A stretch of 64,000 nt of DNA from an uncultured Oscillospiraceae bacterium (GCA_947630375.1 CANRHH010000004.1:24698-88697); one strand, 5' to 3'. Shown: positions 1 through 8,419, numbered from the stretch's first letter. Notes: a model not told the origin generated them from the sequence alone. Numbers and translations: made by a program.

Positions 1-2
1 AC

Positions 3-1451
3 TGCGAGGTCAAGCCCTATGATCTGCCCTTGGAGGAGATCCGCCGCTTTGACCCCATCGGCATCATCTTCACCGGCGGACCCAACAGTGTGTACGCCGC
101 CGGGTCCCCCCACCCGGACCCGGGGGTCTTCGCCCTGGGCCTGCCCATTCTGGGCATCTGCTACGGCTGCCAGCTCCTGGCCCAGGAGCTGGGGGGCCTG
201 GTCACCGCCGCCCAGGCCGACTCCGCCCGGGAGTACGGCAAGACCCTCACCTTTTTTGACCCGTCCTGCAAGCTGTTCCGGGGCCTGCCGGAGCAGAGCG
301 TCACCTGGATGAGCCACGGGGACTATCTGGCGAAGGTGCCCGAGGGCTTTTCCCTCTGCGCCCGGTCGGAGGCCTGCCCCACCGTGGGCATCTGCGACGA
401 GAGCCGGGGCTTTTACGGGGTGCAGTTCCACCCGGAGGTGAACCACACCCAGTACGGCAGCCAGATGCTGCGCAACTTCCTCTATGCCGTCTGCGGCGCC
501 GCCGGCGGCTGGACCATGGCCGGCTACAAGCAGGAGGCCATCGAGAACGTCCGGGCCCGGGTAGGCGGCGGCAAGGTGCTGCTGGCCCTCTCCGGCGGGG
601 TGGACTCCTCCGTGGCCGCGGCCCTGCTGGCCGAGGCCGTGGGCAGCCAGCTGACCTGCGTCTTTGTGGACCACGGGCTGATGCGCAAAAACGAGGGGGA
701 CGAGGTGGAGGCCGCCTTTGCCCCTTGGGACATCCATTTTGTCCGGGTCAACGCCCAGGACCGCTTTCTCGGCCGCCTGGCCGGGGTCACGGAGCCGGAG
801 CAGAAGCGGCACATCATCGGCGAGGAGTTTATCCGGGTCTTTGAAGCGGAGGCCAAGAAGATCGGCCAGGTGGATTTCCTGGTCCAGGGCACCATCTATC
901 CGGATGTGATCGAGTCCGGCAAGGGGGACGCCGCCGTCATCAAGAGCCACCACAACGTGGGCGGCCTGCCGGAGCATGTGGATTTCAAAGAGATCATCGA
1001 GCCGCTGCGGATGCTGTTCAAGGACGAGGTCCGGGCCCTGGGCCGGGAGCTGGGCCTGCCGGAGTATCTGGTGTCCCGCCAGCCCTTCCCGGGGCCGGGC
1101 CTGGGCATCCGGATCATCGGCGAGGTGACCGAGGAGAAGCTGGCCCTGCTGCGGGAGGCGGACGCCATTTTCCGCCAGGAGGTAGCCCGGGCCGGCTTCC
1201 CCATGGACCAGTATTTTGCCGCTCTGACCAATATGCGCTCCGTGGGCGTCATGGGGGACGGCCGCAGCTATGACTACGCGGTGGCCCTCCGGGGCGTCCT
1301 CACCAGCGATTTCATGACCGCCGACTGGGCCCGCATCCCCTATGAGCTGCTGGACCGGGTCTCCAGCCGCATTGTCAACGAGGTCCGGGGCGTCAACCGG
1401 GTCCTGTACGATATCACCTCCAAACCCCCCGCCACGGTGGAATTTGAGTGA
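3..1451 (+). CDS. guaA: GMP synthase (glutamine-hydrolysing), 5' end cut by window
   Basis: Makes GMP from XMP, glutamine and ATP in the cytosol, the last step of guanine nucleotide synthesis. The frame is open from base 3, so the first few tens of residues lie outside the window. The glutaminase half shows the nucleophile motif GICYGCQ and the VQFHPEV motif with its His and Glu. The ATP pyrophosphatase half shows the P-loop [10 protein letters not shown], and the C-terminal dimerisation part shows [16 protein letters not shown]. It ends KPPATVEFE, a mild variant of the usual PPGTIEWE ending. An AT-rich island starts directly after the stop, and the last 12 bases recur at 1557-1568, as expected where an element integrated into the 3' end of guaA. 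Confidence 0.97.
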   Translation, partial: CEVKPYDLPLEEIRRFDPIGIIFTGGPNSVYAAGSPHPDPGVFALGLPILGICYGCQLLAQELGGLVTAAQADSAREYGKTLTFFDPSCKLFRGLPEQSVTWMSHGDYLAKVPEGFSLCARSEACPTVGICDESRGFYGVQFHPEVNHTQYGSQMLRNFLYAVCGAAGGWTMAGYKQEAIENVRARVGGGKVLLALSGGVDSSVAAALLAEAVGSQLTCVFVDHGLMRKNEGDEVEAAFAPWDIHFVRVNAQDRFLGRLAGVTEPEQKRHIIGEEFIRVFEAEAKKIGQVDFLVQGTIYPDVIESGKGDAAVIKSHHNVGGLPEHVDFKEIIEPLRMLFKDEVRALGRELGLPEYLVSRQPFPGPGLGIRIIGEVTEEKLALLREADAIFRQEVARAGFPMDQYFAALTNMRSVGVMGDGRSYDYAVALRGVLTSDFMTADWARIPYELLDRVSSRIVNEVRGVNRVLYDITSKPPATVEFE

Positions 1452-1452
1452 A
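1441..1452 (+). repeat. Direct repeat, copy 1 (3' end of guaA), possible attachment site
   Basis: AATTTGAGTGAA spans the last guaA codons and the stop. The same 12 bases recur at 1557-1568, just before the Fic antitoxin gene. The 3' end of guaA is a known integration site for genomic islands; that this repeat is an att scar is an inference, because no integrase remains nearby. Confidence 0.5.
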
Positions 1453-1556
1453 TTAATGAATACGAGAGAGTCTATCGCTCGATACCTCGAAAATAGCTAA
1501 AATAATTCGGACCAAATCATATAAACATATTTGTTTAGAATACAGAGGCAAAAACC

Positions 1557-1568
1557 AATTTGAGTGAA
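1557..1568 (+). repeat. Direct repeat, copy 2 of the guaA end
   Basis: AATTTGAGTGAA, identical to 1441-1452. The 104 bases between the copies are AT-rich and hold no gene. They may be a leftover of an excised element or the promoter region of the Fic operon. Confidence 0.5.
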
Positions 1569-1592
1569 ATTTATACCCAGGAGATCTTTTGT

Positions 1593-1772
1593 ATGCAAAA
1601 AAACTTTTCCCCTGAAATTGCGCTGGAATCTTCTCTGGCCTCCAACAAGATGGAAGGCTTCCATGTGACGGAGCAGACGCGGAGAGATTGCCTGCGGTTA
1701 ATGGATGGCAAAGTTTCTTTTGAAGAACTGGTGCGTGAGATCAGCTCCCGCACTGCGGGGAAGGTGGAATAA
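1593..1772 (+). CDS. Fic-type antitoxin (VbhA-like, class I inhibitory helix)
   Basis: A 59-residue protein, probably the antitoxin that blocks the ATP site of the downstream Fic enzyme. I chose the ATG at 1593 because AGGAGA at 1579-1584 sits 8 bases upstream; a TTG at 1560 would extend it without a ribosome site. Near residue 17 it carries SNKMEG, matching the class I Fic inhibitory motif [S/T]xxxE[G/N], in which the Glu displaces the gamma-phosphate of ATP. The rest is predicted helical (VTEQTRRDCLRLMDGKVSFE). It ends 2 bases before the fic start, so the two are surely co-translated. The family assignment rests on the motif and the neighbour. Confidence 0.8.
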   Translation: MQKNFSPEIALESSLASNKMEGFHVTEQTRRDCLRLMDGKVSFEELVREISSRTAGKVE

Positions 1773-1774
1773 GT

Positions 1775-2359
1775 ATGCCTTATAGTCTCGACCCGATCTC
1801 CGCAAATTGCTATCCTGGTACAACGACACTTGTCAACAAATTCAATATTCGGGACAAGAGCGTTTTGGAAGAAGCCGAAGATGTACTTACCGCTTCTAAA
1901 AGTACTCAGTGGCTGAGTGCGCCGAAAATGAATACCTTCGACTTTGCGCATTACAAAGCGATCCACTCTTTCCTTTTCTCCGATTTGTATGATTGGGCCG
2001 GGCAAGTCCGCACCGTGAATATCAGTAAAAAAGGAACGTCCTTTTGCCCAGCGGAGAAAATAAATGATCAAGCAAACCGGATATTTGCCTATTTGAAGAA
2101 GCAGAATTTCCTTTGCAGACTGGAAAAAGGACCTTTTGTAGAAGCGCTTGTAGATTTTTATTGCGCGACTAATATGCTCCACCCTTTCCGGGAGGGCAAC
2201 GGTCGTACACAGCGCACTTTCTTATCTCAGCTGGCACAGAACGCGGGCTATACGCTGAATTTTGCGAAAATCGACGGTGACTTGCTGATGATCGCCACGA
2301 TTCAGGCTGCGCAAGGCGTGACAGATCTGCTGAGAGAATTGATTAAAACGGCTATTTAA
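1775..2359 (+). CDS. Fic/Doc family protein (AMPylase-type toxin)
   Basis: A 194-residue Fic-domain protein. Such enzymes transfer AMP, or more rarely another phosphate-containing group, to a protein target. The catalytic loop HPFREGNGRTQR is at residues 136-147, with catalytic His136 and the complete Fic consensus, so the enzyme should be active. Upstream, TSFCPAEKI around residues 88-96 is the usual flap region. The start at ATG 1775 follows the antitoxin stop by 2 bases. The operon is AT-rich, unlike guaA before it. A degenerate copy of its first about 85 bases lies at 4983-5077, so the module was once duplicated. The target cannot be read from the sequence. Confidence 0.93.
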   Translation: MPYSLDPISANCYPGTTTLVNKFNIRDKSVLEEAEDVLTASKSTQWLSAPKMNTFDFAHYKAIHSFLFSDLYDWAGQVRTVNISKKGTSFCPAEKINDQANRIFAYLKKQNFLCRLEKGPFVEALVDFYCATNMLHPFREGNGRTQRTFLSQLAQNAGYTLNFAKIDGDLLMIATIQAAQGVTDLLRELIKTAI

Positions 2360-2401
2360 CAGATAAAAGTTATATTTTTGTAGAGTAAGGAATAAGGAAA
2401 T

Positions 2402-2659
2402 ATGATTTATAACCAATATCCGTATAGTATTTTTAATCAAACATACGTTGCACCAGACTATCTAAAACAGATCCAAATCCAAAAGCATAATGCGGAACAA
2501 CAGAAAAAGATTGCAGATATGGTAAAAGCGATTTCGGATTATTGTAATGCAGCAAGAAGTATTGACCCAGCGTATCATCAAGAGGCAATAGCAGCTTGTC
2601 TCGCCGAGATTTCAAGGCAGATAGAAATTGACCAGCAGTATTTTGGACAGCCTTGGTGA
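2402..2659 (+). CDS. Hypothetical protein, 85 aa
   Basis: I do not recognise this gene. It starts MIYNQYPYSIFNQTYV, is rich in Tyr, Gln and Ile, and from about residue 20 is predicted helical and charged (IQKHNAEQQKKIADMVKAI), so it is probably a soluble helical protein. The start is preceded by AAGGAA. It lies 42 bases after fic in the same AT-rich island and the same direction, with no terminator between, so it may be co-transcribed with the Fic pair. No membrane segment or Cys cluster is visible. Confidence 0.55.
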   Translation: MIYNQYPYSIFNQTYVAPDYLKQIQIQKHNAEQQKKIADMVKAISDYCNAARSIDPAYHQEAIAACLAEISRQIEIDQQYFGQPW

Positions 2660-3001
2660 CTGCGTGCATCAGGGTGCATGAGACAAACCTGGACGCCCGT
2701 TTAGGCTTTTGATAGCCTACATCTGATAGTTTTTTGATAGCAAAAATTTGGATAGACCATAGGATAAGTATAATCTGTATCACGAAAAACCACGGCATAT
2801 TAAATTTTCTAAGCAAAAAAGTTTAGAAAACGATTTGACTCGGCGAATTTGAATAAGAAAGAGTTAAGGGACCTTTCAAAAATAATTTTACATTTTTCCT
2901 TTGATTATTTAATAAAAACGCCTTTTTTACGCATTTCTGAGCTGTTCAGGGTAGATTGTTATGAGATATTGCAAATAAGATTAAACGGAGGAGATAAATA
3001 T
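2660..3001. other. AT-rich intergenic stretch before the AIPR gene
   Basis: No gene seen. It holds imperfect direct repeats of TTTTGATAGC (about 2706-2742) and a small hairpin, TTTTCTAA...TTAGAAAA (2803-2828). An open frame runs in from 2849 in frame with the AIPR gene but has no ribosome site. No convincing promoter hexamer pair was found. Confidence 0.4.
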
Positions 3002-4843
3002 ATGCAGATAACAGCATCTTCGTATGAGTTCATCACAGATAAAATAAAAGCATTAAAAGATACATATCCAACTCTGCGCAGTAAAACAGACGAGTATGCT
3101 TTCTCTGCCCTTTGCGTTAAATCGAATTTTTACAAAAATCCTGCACTTATATTAAATGAAAACGATTTAAAAGATATCGTGGTTGATGGACAATATGATG
3201 GAGGCGTTGATATCCTTTTAAATGATCCAAATTCGGAAGGTGCAGATCTGGTCATTGGACAGGCTAAATTTTGGAGAACGATTGATTACGAAGCAGTCCT
3301 CAATGCTATGATTAAAATGGCTCTTTTTTATAAAGATATGATTAGAGGACAATTTGAGCAGGTTAATGCTACAGTACAGCGTAGATTTTTAACCCTGAAC
3401 TCAGAAAGAGGTGATGAATCGAAGATCCGATTTGTGTTTTATACAAGTGCTCCGCAGGCAGGTATCCGCCGGGATAGGATAGAAAAGAAATTTAGAGAAC
3501 AGTTTGTAGGTATTAGCAATATTGAAGTTTCAATACTATTTGCAACAGATATAGAAGACGAAATTAAAGAATCGGAATCCAGACGCCCTGCTGTTGAATC
3601 AGGGAAAATCCGTATCGATGAGAGAGATAATTATCTTCTTTACGGTGATGGCGCTGCTATTGTAAATGTCTCAGCATATTCGATAAAGCAACTGTATGCC
3701 CAGCATAATACAAATTTGCTGGCCCGTAATTTACGTTACCATATTGCAGGACGCGATATTGATAAAGCTATTGCAGAAACCATCCAAACGGATCCGGACT
3801 CTTTCTGGTTGAAAAATAACGGCCTAACACTAATCTGTGATGACTTTGACATCGATGGTAAAGAAGTCAAATTAAAAAATTTTTCTATTGTCAATGGTGG
3901 CCAAACCACATATATGATACACAAAAGCCCTATCATTAATAGTGAGCATGATTTTTTCCTTCCATGTAAAATTATTAAGATAGCAGGAGACACAGAAGAC
4001 GAAAAGAACTTGTTTAGTTTATCCATAGCAAAAGCGACCAATTCTCAAAAAGCTATTAAACCTGTTGATCTCAAAGCAAATTCGCCGGAACAAGTACGAT
4101 TTGCACAAGCAATGAGAGAGGTTGGAATTTTTTATCAAACAAAACGAGGAGAAACTGTTCCTGCGGCATTCAGACAGCCATATCTAAATACAGATCTTGT
4201 GGAGGTGGGAAAACTGTGTTTAGCGGCAATTTTTCAGATTCCCTGCACAAGTAGATCAAAACCGTCGTTACTCTATCAAGACAAGTATTACGCTCCTGTT
4301 TTTAATGGAAACCAAGCGCAAATTTCAAAACTTTGTAAGGAACTGTTATACATTGACTACTACTTCCGCACAGTCTATCAGAGAGACTTTGATCGAAAAA
4401 ACAGTTCATCACCCAATGCAGATATCAAAATATCGTTTGCTCATAATGCCCGTACACTTTGCATTGCTTTTGTAGCATTTGCAGCAAGGTATAGGCAAGG
4501 CAACATAACAGATAGAGATTTAACACCCTTATTTAATTCTTCTTCGTCTGAAAGCATACCTGATATTTTATATGAATCCTTTAGAGATATTGGGACCCTT
4601 CAATTTTTCCTACCGCCCCAGTTATTTGCCAACAAGGACCAGTACGACAGCGCGTTAAGTAGACTCTTCTCCATCATCATAAGGGAAGGTATTGCAAGTT
4701 ATACTCACGAATGCCGTCATGATTCGACCTTAACAGCTACAAATTATTTAAAGAAAGATAAGAATTATTATGACATTCTTAGTATACAGTGGGAAAGAAT
4801 AATAGATGATCTCAACTCTTTCTTCCCTCAAATTGGAATGTGA
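3002..4843 (+). CDS. AIPR (abortive infection phage resistance) family protein with nuclease-like N-terminus
   Basis: A 613-residue protein starting at ATG 3002, with GGAGGAG just upstream; the open frame begins at 2849 but lacks a ribosome site. Residues 238-310 carry AIPR hallmarks: NLLARNLRYHI, FWLKNNGLTLI (268-278) and IVNGGQTT (296-303). The N-terminal part has GGVD with Asp70, then QAK (Gln87, Lys89), which fits the D...QxK core of a PD-(D/E)XK nuclease fold. AIPR proteins are linked to phage abortive infection. It is AT-rich and shares an island with the Fic toxin-antitoxin pair beside guaA, so a defence role is likely. No methylase or partner subunit is adjacent. Confidence 0.85.
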   Translation: MQITASSYEFITDKIKALKDTYPTLRSKTDEYAFSALCVKSNFYKNPALILNENDLKDIVVDGQYDGGVDILLNDPNSEGADLVIGQAKFWRTIDYEAVLNAMIKMALFYKDMIRGQFEQVNATVQRRFLTLNSERGDESKIRFVFYTSAPQAGIRRDRIEKKFREQFVGISNIEVSILFATDIEDEIKESESRRPAVESGKIRIDERDNYLLYGDGAAIVNVSAYSIKQLYAQHNTNLLARNLRYHIAGRDIDKAIAETIQTDPDSFWLKNNGLTLICDDFDIDGKEVKLKNFSIVNGGQTTYMIHKSPIINSEHDFFLPCKIIKIAGDTEDEKNLFSLSIAKATNSQKAIKPVDLKANSPEQVRFAQAMREVGIFYQTKRGETVPAAFRQPYLNTDLVEVGKLCLAAIFQIPCTSRSKPSLLYQDKYYAPVFNGNQAQISKLCKELLYIDYYFRTVYQRDFDRKNSSSPNADIKISFAHNARTLCIAFVAFAARYRQGNITDRDLTPLFNSSSSESIPDILYESFRDIGTLQFFLPPQLFANKDQYDSALSRLFSIIIREGIASYTHECRHDSTLTATNYLKKDKNYYDILSIQWERIIDDLNSFFPQIGM

Positions 4844-5129
4844 TACATTGGCATAAAGAATAGACTTCATGTAAACTTTCTTTCCGCAGGTAAAAAGAAT
4901 GAGGCTCAGATTTTGGCTCTGGTCACGCGGACAGCTTTTTGCCAGGAAAATTTCGATGTTCTTTAGGATAATCTAACCAAACGGAACAAGTACGCCTTAC
5001 AGCATCGGCCCGATCTCCGCAAATTGTTATCCTGGTACGACGATTCTTGTCAACAACTTGAATTTCCGGGTTCGGGGAAATACAGAAAGAAAAATAGAGA
5101 TTTCAAAAAGAGAAGCGAGGAAAAAGAAC
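4844..5129. other. Island right flank with gene debris
   Basis: 286 bases without an intact gene. The first 140 show nothing recognisable; the remainder contains the decayed fic copy listed separately. Composition rises toward the GC-rich chromosome at the right end, so the island border probably falls here or before 5360. Confidence 0.4.
4983..5077 (+). pseudogene. Decayed 5' fragment of a second fic gene
   Basis: Bases 4983-5077 align with 1766-1860, the end of the antitoxin gene and first codons of fic, at roughly 80 percent identity by eye and without gaps. Shared blocks include CCCGATCTCCGCAAATTG. The fic ATG has become ACG and similarity stops after about 30 codons. This is a remnant of a second Fic operon, left by duplication or by recombination between two related islands. 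Confidence 0.75.
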
Positions 5130-5354
5130 GTGAAAATAGGAAGGGTTGAGATCCATGCATGTCCATATTGCGAAGGGACGGACCTTCGATATGGGTATCA
5201 AAGCGGATATAGCAGACTTTATGGAGCATCAGGATTTCTGGAAAATCAAGAAGCGATTCACCATTTAGTTTGTGCGCAATGTGGCGCAATGATATTTTCC
5301 TGGGTGACAAATCCGCGCAAATATCCAAAAAATATACCGGATACAGCGGTGTAG
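5130..5354 (+). CDS. Small zinc-ribbon protein, 74 aa
   Basis: Begins at GTG 5130 (VKIGRVEIHACPYC), with GAGG about 10 bases upstream; an alternative longer frame from 5058 runs through the fic debris and is less likely. Two CxxC pairs, CPYC near residue 11 and CAQC near residue 53, are spaced as in a zinc ribbon. Between them is a Tyr- and Gly-rich stretch (YGYQSGYSRLYGASGF). No enzyme motif is visible. Similar short zinc-ribbon proteins are common in Firmicutes and remain without a known function. It lies at the right border of the AT-rich island. Confidence 0.6.
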   Translation: MKIGRVEIHACPYCEGTDLRYGYQSGYSRLYGASGFLENQEAIHHLVCAQCGAMIFSWVTNPRKYPKNIPDTAV

Positions 5355-5392
5355 TCCTGTGTTTTCCCGGAGAATTTGAACAAAAACCGGCC

Positions 5393-5422
5393 GGAGCGCC
5401 GCGGGATCTCCCGCGGCGCTCC
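5393..5422 (-). terminator. Terminator of the CarD-like gene
   Basis: A 14-bp perfect stem, GGAGCGCCGCGGGA / TCCCGCGGCGCTCC, with a two-base loop. On the minus strand it is followed by GGCCGGTTTTTG. It may also stop the zinc-ribbon transcript from the other side. Confidence 0.75.
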
Positions 5423-5442
5423 GAACGGTTTTGCTCCTTCTC

Positions 5443-5958
5443 TCACTGTCTGCCCAGGGTACTGGCGATGTAGCTCGGGACTTCTGCCCGGTCGATCTCC
5501 AGGGCGGCGGCCAACTCCCCGTAGAGCAGGGCCTCCGTCTCCTCCATGAACCGCTGGTCCACCGCGCCCAACTTCCGCTTCCGGCCCTCCGCCTCCTGCT
5601 TTTTCGCGTAAATGGAGCTGAGCAGCCGGGCCATATCCCGGCAGGAAAAGCTGCTCAGCTGCTGCCGGTAGTGCTCCTTGAGCTGGTTCATGTTCTGGTT
5701 GTGGTACGGCTCGGCCGACAGAGAGGGCAGGGCCCGGATCAGGGCCTGGGCCTGCTCCCGGTTCATGATCGGCCGGGAAAAGATCGTGCCGTCCTCCATT
5801 TTCTCCACCGGCGCGCCGATGGTGCCGTCCTGGTAGAGCGGGCGCATGAGATAATAGGGGGCCGTGCCCTTTCGCCCGGACAGCGCCCTCTCCGCAATGC
5901 CCTCTACCCGGCATACGCCGGTGCGGCCGTATAGAATCAGTGTCCCTGTCGCGTACAT
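5443..5958 (-). CDS. CarD/CdnL-like transcriptional regulator
   Basis: A 171-residue protein starting MYATGTLILYGRTGVCRVEG. The N-terminal 60 or so residues match the CarD/CdnL/TRCF RNA-polymerase-interacting fold (LILYGRTGVCRV, then YYLMRPLY). The C-terminal part is an all-helical Arg/Lys-rich region (CRDMARLLSSIYAKKQEAEG), which in the family contacts promoter DNA and stabilises open complexes. It therefore probably acts as a general transcription modulator. It is monocistronic, ending at a strong hairpin. The length is typical of clostridial members. Confidence 0.85.
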   Translation of the reverse strand: MYATGTLILYGRTGVCRVEGIAERALSGRKGTAPYYLMRPLYQDGTIGAPVEKMEDGTIFSRPIMNREQAQALIRALPSLSAEPYHNQNMNQLKEHYRQQLSSFSCRDMARLLSSIYAKKQEAEGRKRKLGAVDQRFMEETEALLYGELAAALEIDRAEVPSYIASTLGRQ

Positions 5959-6252
5959 GTCCTCTCCTTTCCGGAGCGCGGAGCCTCTGCCCGCTCTCCT
6001 GCCAATAAAAAAAGCGCGGCGAAACTGGACTTACGCAGAACGCCGCACGTTTATACTTTTATTTTACACGTTTTCTCCGCTTTTTTCAAAGGCTGTTTTG
6101 CACGAACCCGCGCCCCGCCGCCGGCCTTTTTCTGTGCAGAAATGGGGCGGCCTCCGCTTGCTGTCCCGGCGCTTGCCTTTCCGCCGGTTTTATGTTAGGA
6201 TGTAAAAAATACGACGGGGAGCGCCCGGCACTTCCCAAGGGAGCGGCAAACG
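5959..6252. other. Divergent intergenic region carD / methyltransferase
   Basis: 294 bases with no gene. It contains an inverted repeat GCGGCG...CGCCGC around 6018-6048, downstream of an A-run, and the promoter listed at 6173-6201. Nothing else stands out. Confidence 0.4.
6173..6201 (+). promoter_or_regulatory. Predicted promoter of the methyltransferase gene
   Basis: -35 TTGCCT, 17-base spacer, -10 TAGGAT, located 51 bases before the ATG at 6253. The match is moderate. Confidence 0.4.
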
Positions 6253-7107
6253 ATGGTTGATGCGTCTCGGCCGGTATATAAAATGCTGAACCGGCTGTAT
6301 GAAGAGGACTGCCTAACATGTATGGAACGGATCCCCGCCGGGTCCATTGACATGATCCTGTGCGACCTGCCCTACGGCATGACCCAGAACCAGTGGGACA
6401 GCTATATCCCTCTGGACCGGCTGTGGGAGCAGTACACCCGGATCATCAAGCCCAACGGGGCCATTGTGCTGACCTCCCAGGGCCTGTTTACCGCCCGTCT
6501 GATCATGAGCCAGCCCAAGCTGTACCGCTATAAATGGATCTGGGAAAAATCCAAGCCCACCAATTTTCTCAACGCGAAGAAGCAGCCGCTGCGCAAGCAT
6601 GAGGAGGTCTGCGTCTTCTACAAAAAGCAGCCCACTTATCATCCCCAGATGACGAAGGGGGAGCCCTACGACAAAGGGGTGCGGAAGAACCAGCTGAGCG
6701 GCAGCTACGGGGACTTTCAGCCGGTCCATGTGTTCAGCGACGGGGAGCGGTATCCCACGGACATTCTCTATATCAAAACGGCGGAGAACGAGGGGGAGGT
6801 CCTGCACCCGACCCAGAAGCCCGTCGAGCTGGGGCGGTACTTTGTCCGGACCTACACCGACCCGGGGGACGTGGTCCTGGATAATACCTTTGGCAGCGGC
6901 TCCTTTCTGGTGGCGGCGCTGCTGGAGGGGCGGAATTTTATCGGCATCGAGAAGAACGAGGATGTGGCCCTGTTCAAAAAGGACCAGATCGACTACATAG
7001 AGGTGGCCCGCAGGCGGCTGCTTTCGGCCTGGCAGGGCCTGGACGGGGAGGCCCGCCGGACGGTGGCCCGGGTCAACCTGATCCGGGAATTTGAAGAAGA
7101 GAGATAA
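6253..7107 (+). CDS. Site-specific DNA methyltransferase (N4-cytosine/N6-adenine type, beta class)
   Basis: A 284-residue protein starting at ATG 6253 with AAGGGAG 9 bases upstream. The catalytic motif DLPYG (a DPPY variant) is at residues 38-42, and the AdoMet-binding motif FGSGSF is at 213-218 after DVVLDNT. The catalytic-first order defines the beta class. The central part (TNFLNAKKQPLRKHEEV, then HPTQKPVEL) is typical of the N4/N6 family. No restriction enzyme, specificity subunit or Vsr gene lies next to it, so it is an orphan, and its GC content matches the chromosome. The recognition site cannot be told from sequence. Confidence 0.9.
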   Translation: MVDASRPVYKMLNRLYEEDCLTCMERIPAGSIDMILCDLPYGMTQNQWDSYIPLDRLWEQYTRIIKPNGAIVLTSQGLFTARLIMSQPKLYRYKWIWEKSKPTNFLNAKKQPLRKHEEVCVFYKKQPTYHPQMTKGEPYDKGVRKNQLSGSYGDFQPVHVFSDGERYPTDILYIKTAENEGEVLHPTQKPVELGRYFVRTYTDPGDVVLDNTFGSGSFLVAALLEGRNFIGIEKNEDVALFKKDQIDYIEVARRRLLSAWQGLDGEARRTVARVNLIREFEEER

Positions 7108-7144
7108 GCGCCGGACCGGCGCGGACAGGAGAGGAGAGAGAACC

Positions 7145-7621
7145 ATGCCGGAGATCACCATCCGCCCCGCCGGGCGGGACGACGTGCCGCTGATCCTGGA
7201 CTTTATCCGAAAGCTGGCGGTCTATGAGAAGCTGGAGGACCAGGTGGTGGCCACGGAGGCGCTGCTGGATGAGTGGATCTTCACCCGGCAGCGGGCAGAG
7301 GTGCTGCTGGCCTATGTGGACGGGGAGCCGGCGGGCTTCGCCCTGTTCTTTCACAACTTTTCCACCTTCCTGGGCCGGGCGGGCCTCTATTTGGAGGACC
7401 TGTATGTGGACGACCGGTTCCGGGGCCTGGGCTGCGGCAAGGCCCTCTTGGGGCGCTTGGCCCGGCTGGCGGTGGAACGCCGCTGCGGCCGGCTGGAGTG
7501 GTCCTGCCTGGACTGGAACACCCCCAGCATCGGCTTTTACCGCTCTTTGGGGGCGGTGCCCATGGAGGGCTGGACCGTCTACCGCCTGACCGGAGAGGCC
7601 CTGAAACAGCTGGGTAAATAA
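7145..7621 (+). CDS. GNAT family N-acetyltransferase (SSAT-like)
   Basis: A 158-residue acetyltransferase starting at ATG 7145 behind AGGAGAGGAG; an earlier in-frame ATG at 7091 overlaps the methyltransferase gene and lacks a ribosome site. The acetyl-CoA loop is RFRGLGCGKALL, preceded by YLEDLYVDD. The C-terminal WSCLDWNTPSIGFYRSLGA matches the pattern seen in spermidine/spermine and thialysine acetyltransferases. The substrate is probably a polyamine or other primary amine, by family resemblance only. It shares its transcript with the methyltransferase and ends in a bidirectional hairpin. Confidence 0.88.
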   Translation: MPEITIRPAGRDDVPLILDFIRKLAVYEKLEDQVVATEALLDEWIFTRQRAEVLLAYVDGEPAGFALFFHNFSTFLGRAGLYLEDLYVDDRFRGLGCGKALLGRLARLAVERRCGRLEWSCLDWNTPSIGFYRSLGAVPMEGWTVYRLTGEALKQLGK

Positions 7622-7669
7622 AAGCAAACCCTCCGGCGCTGCGTTTTGCGGCGCCGGAGGGTTTGCTTT
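7621..7669. terminator. Bidirectional terminator
   Basis: A 19-bp stem, AAAGCAAACCCTCCGGCGC and its complement, around an 11-base loop. It lies between the convergent acetyltransferase and ABC ATPase genes and provides T-runs on both strands. Confidence 0.9.
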
Positions 7670-8399
7670 ATTCTCCCGCCTCTAAGAGCTGGCGGGTGTA
7701 GGGGTGCTTCGGGTGGGCGAAGATCTCCTCCACCGGGCCCTCTTCCACGATGCGGCCGTGCTGCATCACCAGCACCCGGCTGCAGATCTGGTAGATCACA
7801 TTCAGATCGTGGCTGATAAAGAGATAGCTTAAGTCATAGTCCTCCTTCAGCTGGGCCAGCAGCCGGAGGATCTGGGCCTGGATGGTCACGTCCAGGGCGC
7901 TGACCGGCTCATCCGCGATGATAAGAGCGGGCCGGGTGATCACCGCGGCGGCGATGGACACCCGCTGCCGCTGGCCGCCGGAGAGCTCCCGGGGGCGGCG
8001 GGAGGCGTAGTCCGCGTCCAGCCCGGTCTTTTCCAGGATCTCCGCCACCATCTCCTGCCGCTGCCGGGGGTCCCGGATGCCGGCGGCCCGGAGAGGCTCC
8101 TGGAGGATCCAGCCCACGGTGTGGGCCGGGTTCAGGCTGCTGAAGGGGTCCTGAAACACCATTTGGGGCCGTTTGGAGCGGTGGAGGATCTCCCCCTCGT
8201 AGTCCGGCAGAAGCCCCAAAATGGCCCGGCAGAGGCTGGTTTTGCCGCTGCCGCTCTCGCCCACCAAGCCCAGGATCTCGCCCCGGGCGATGGAAAAGCT
8301 CAGGTCAAAGAGCACCTGCTGCTTTTTGCCGCTGCCGAAGAGGGCGCGCCCCTCCTCATACCAGGCGTTCAGGTGCCGGACCTCCAATATGTTTTCCAA
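7668..8399 (-). CDS. Oligopeptide/dipeptide ABC importer, ATP-binding protein (DppF/OppF-like)
   Basis: A 243-residue ATPase of a peptide-type importer. I place the start at TTG 8399 because AAAGGAGG sits 7 bases upstream; a longer frame to 8561 would overlap the previous gene by more than 140 bases. It shows Walker [10 protein letters not shown]-loop QDPFSSLNP, signature LSGGQRQR, Walker B LIIADEP and the switch HD in ISHDLN. The C-terminal [13 protein letters not shown] is typical of Opp/Dpp ATPases, though the iron-sulfur Cys cluster of some members is absent. Last gene of the five-gene importer operon. Confidence 0.93.
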   Translation of the reverse strand: MENILEVRHLNAWYEEGRALFGSGKKQQVLFDLSFSIARGEILGLVGESGSGKTSLCRAILGLLPDYEGEILHRSKRPQMVFQDPFSSLNPAHTVGWILQEPLRAAGIRDPRQRQEMVAEILEKTGLDADYASRRPRELSGGQRQRVSIAAAVITRPALIIADEPVSALDVTIQAQILRLLAQLKEDYDLSYLFISHDLNVIYQICSRVLVMQHGRIVEEGPVEEIFAHPKHPYTRQLLEAGE

Positions 8400-8419
8400 G
8401 GCGCGCCTCCTTTCCCCGC

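Noticed and set aside
2660-2720. tRNA-like sequence after the 85-aa gene
   Set aside because: No acceptor stem pairing or anticodon arm could be folded.
5370-5380. Third copy of the guaA-end repeat at the right border of the island
   Set aside because: Only GAATTTGA matches; eight bases are not enough to call an att site.
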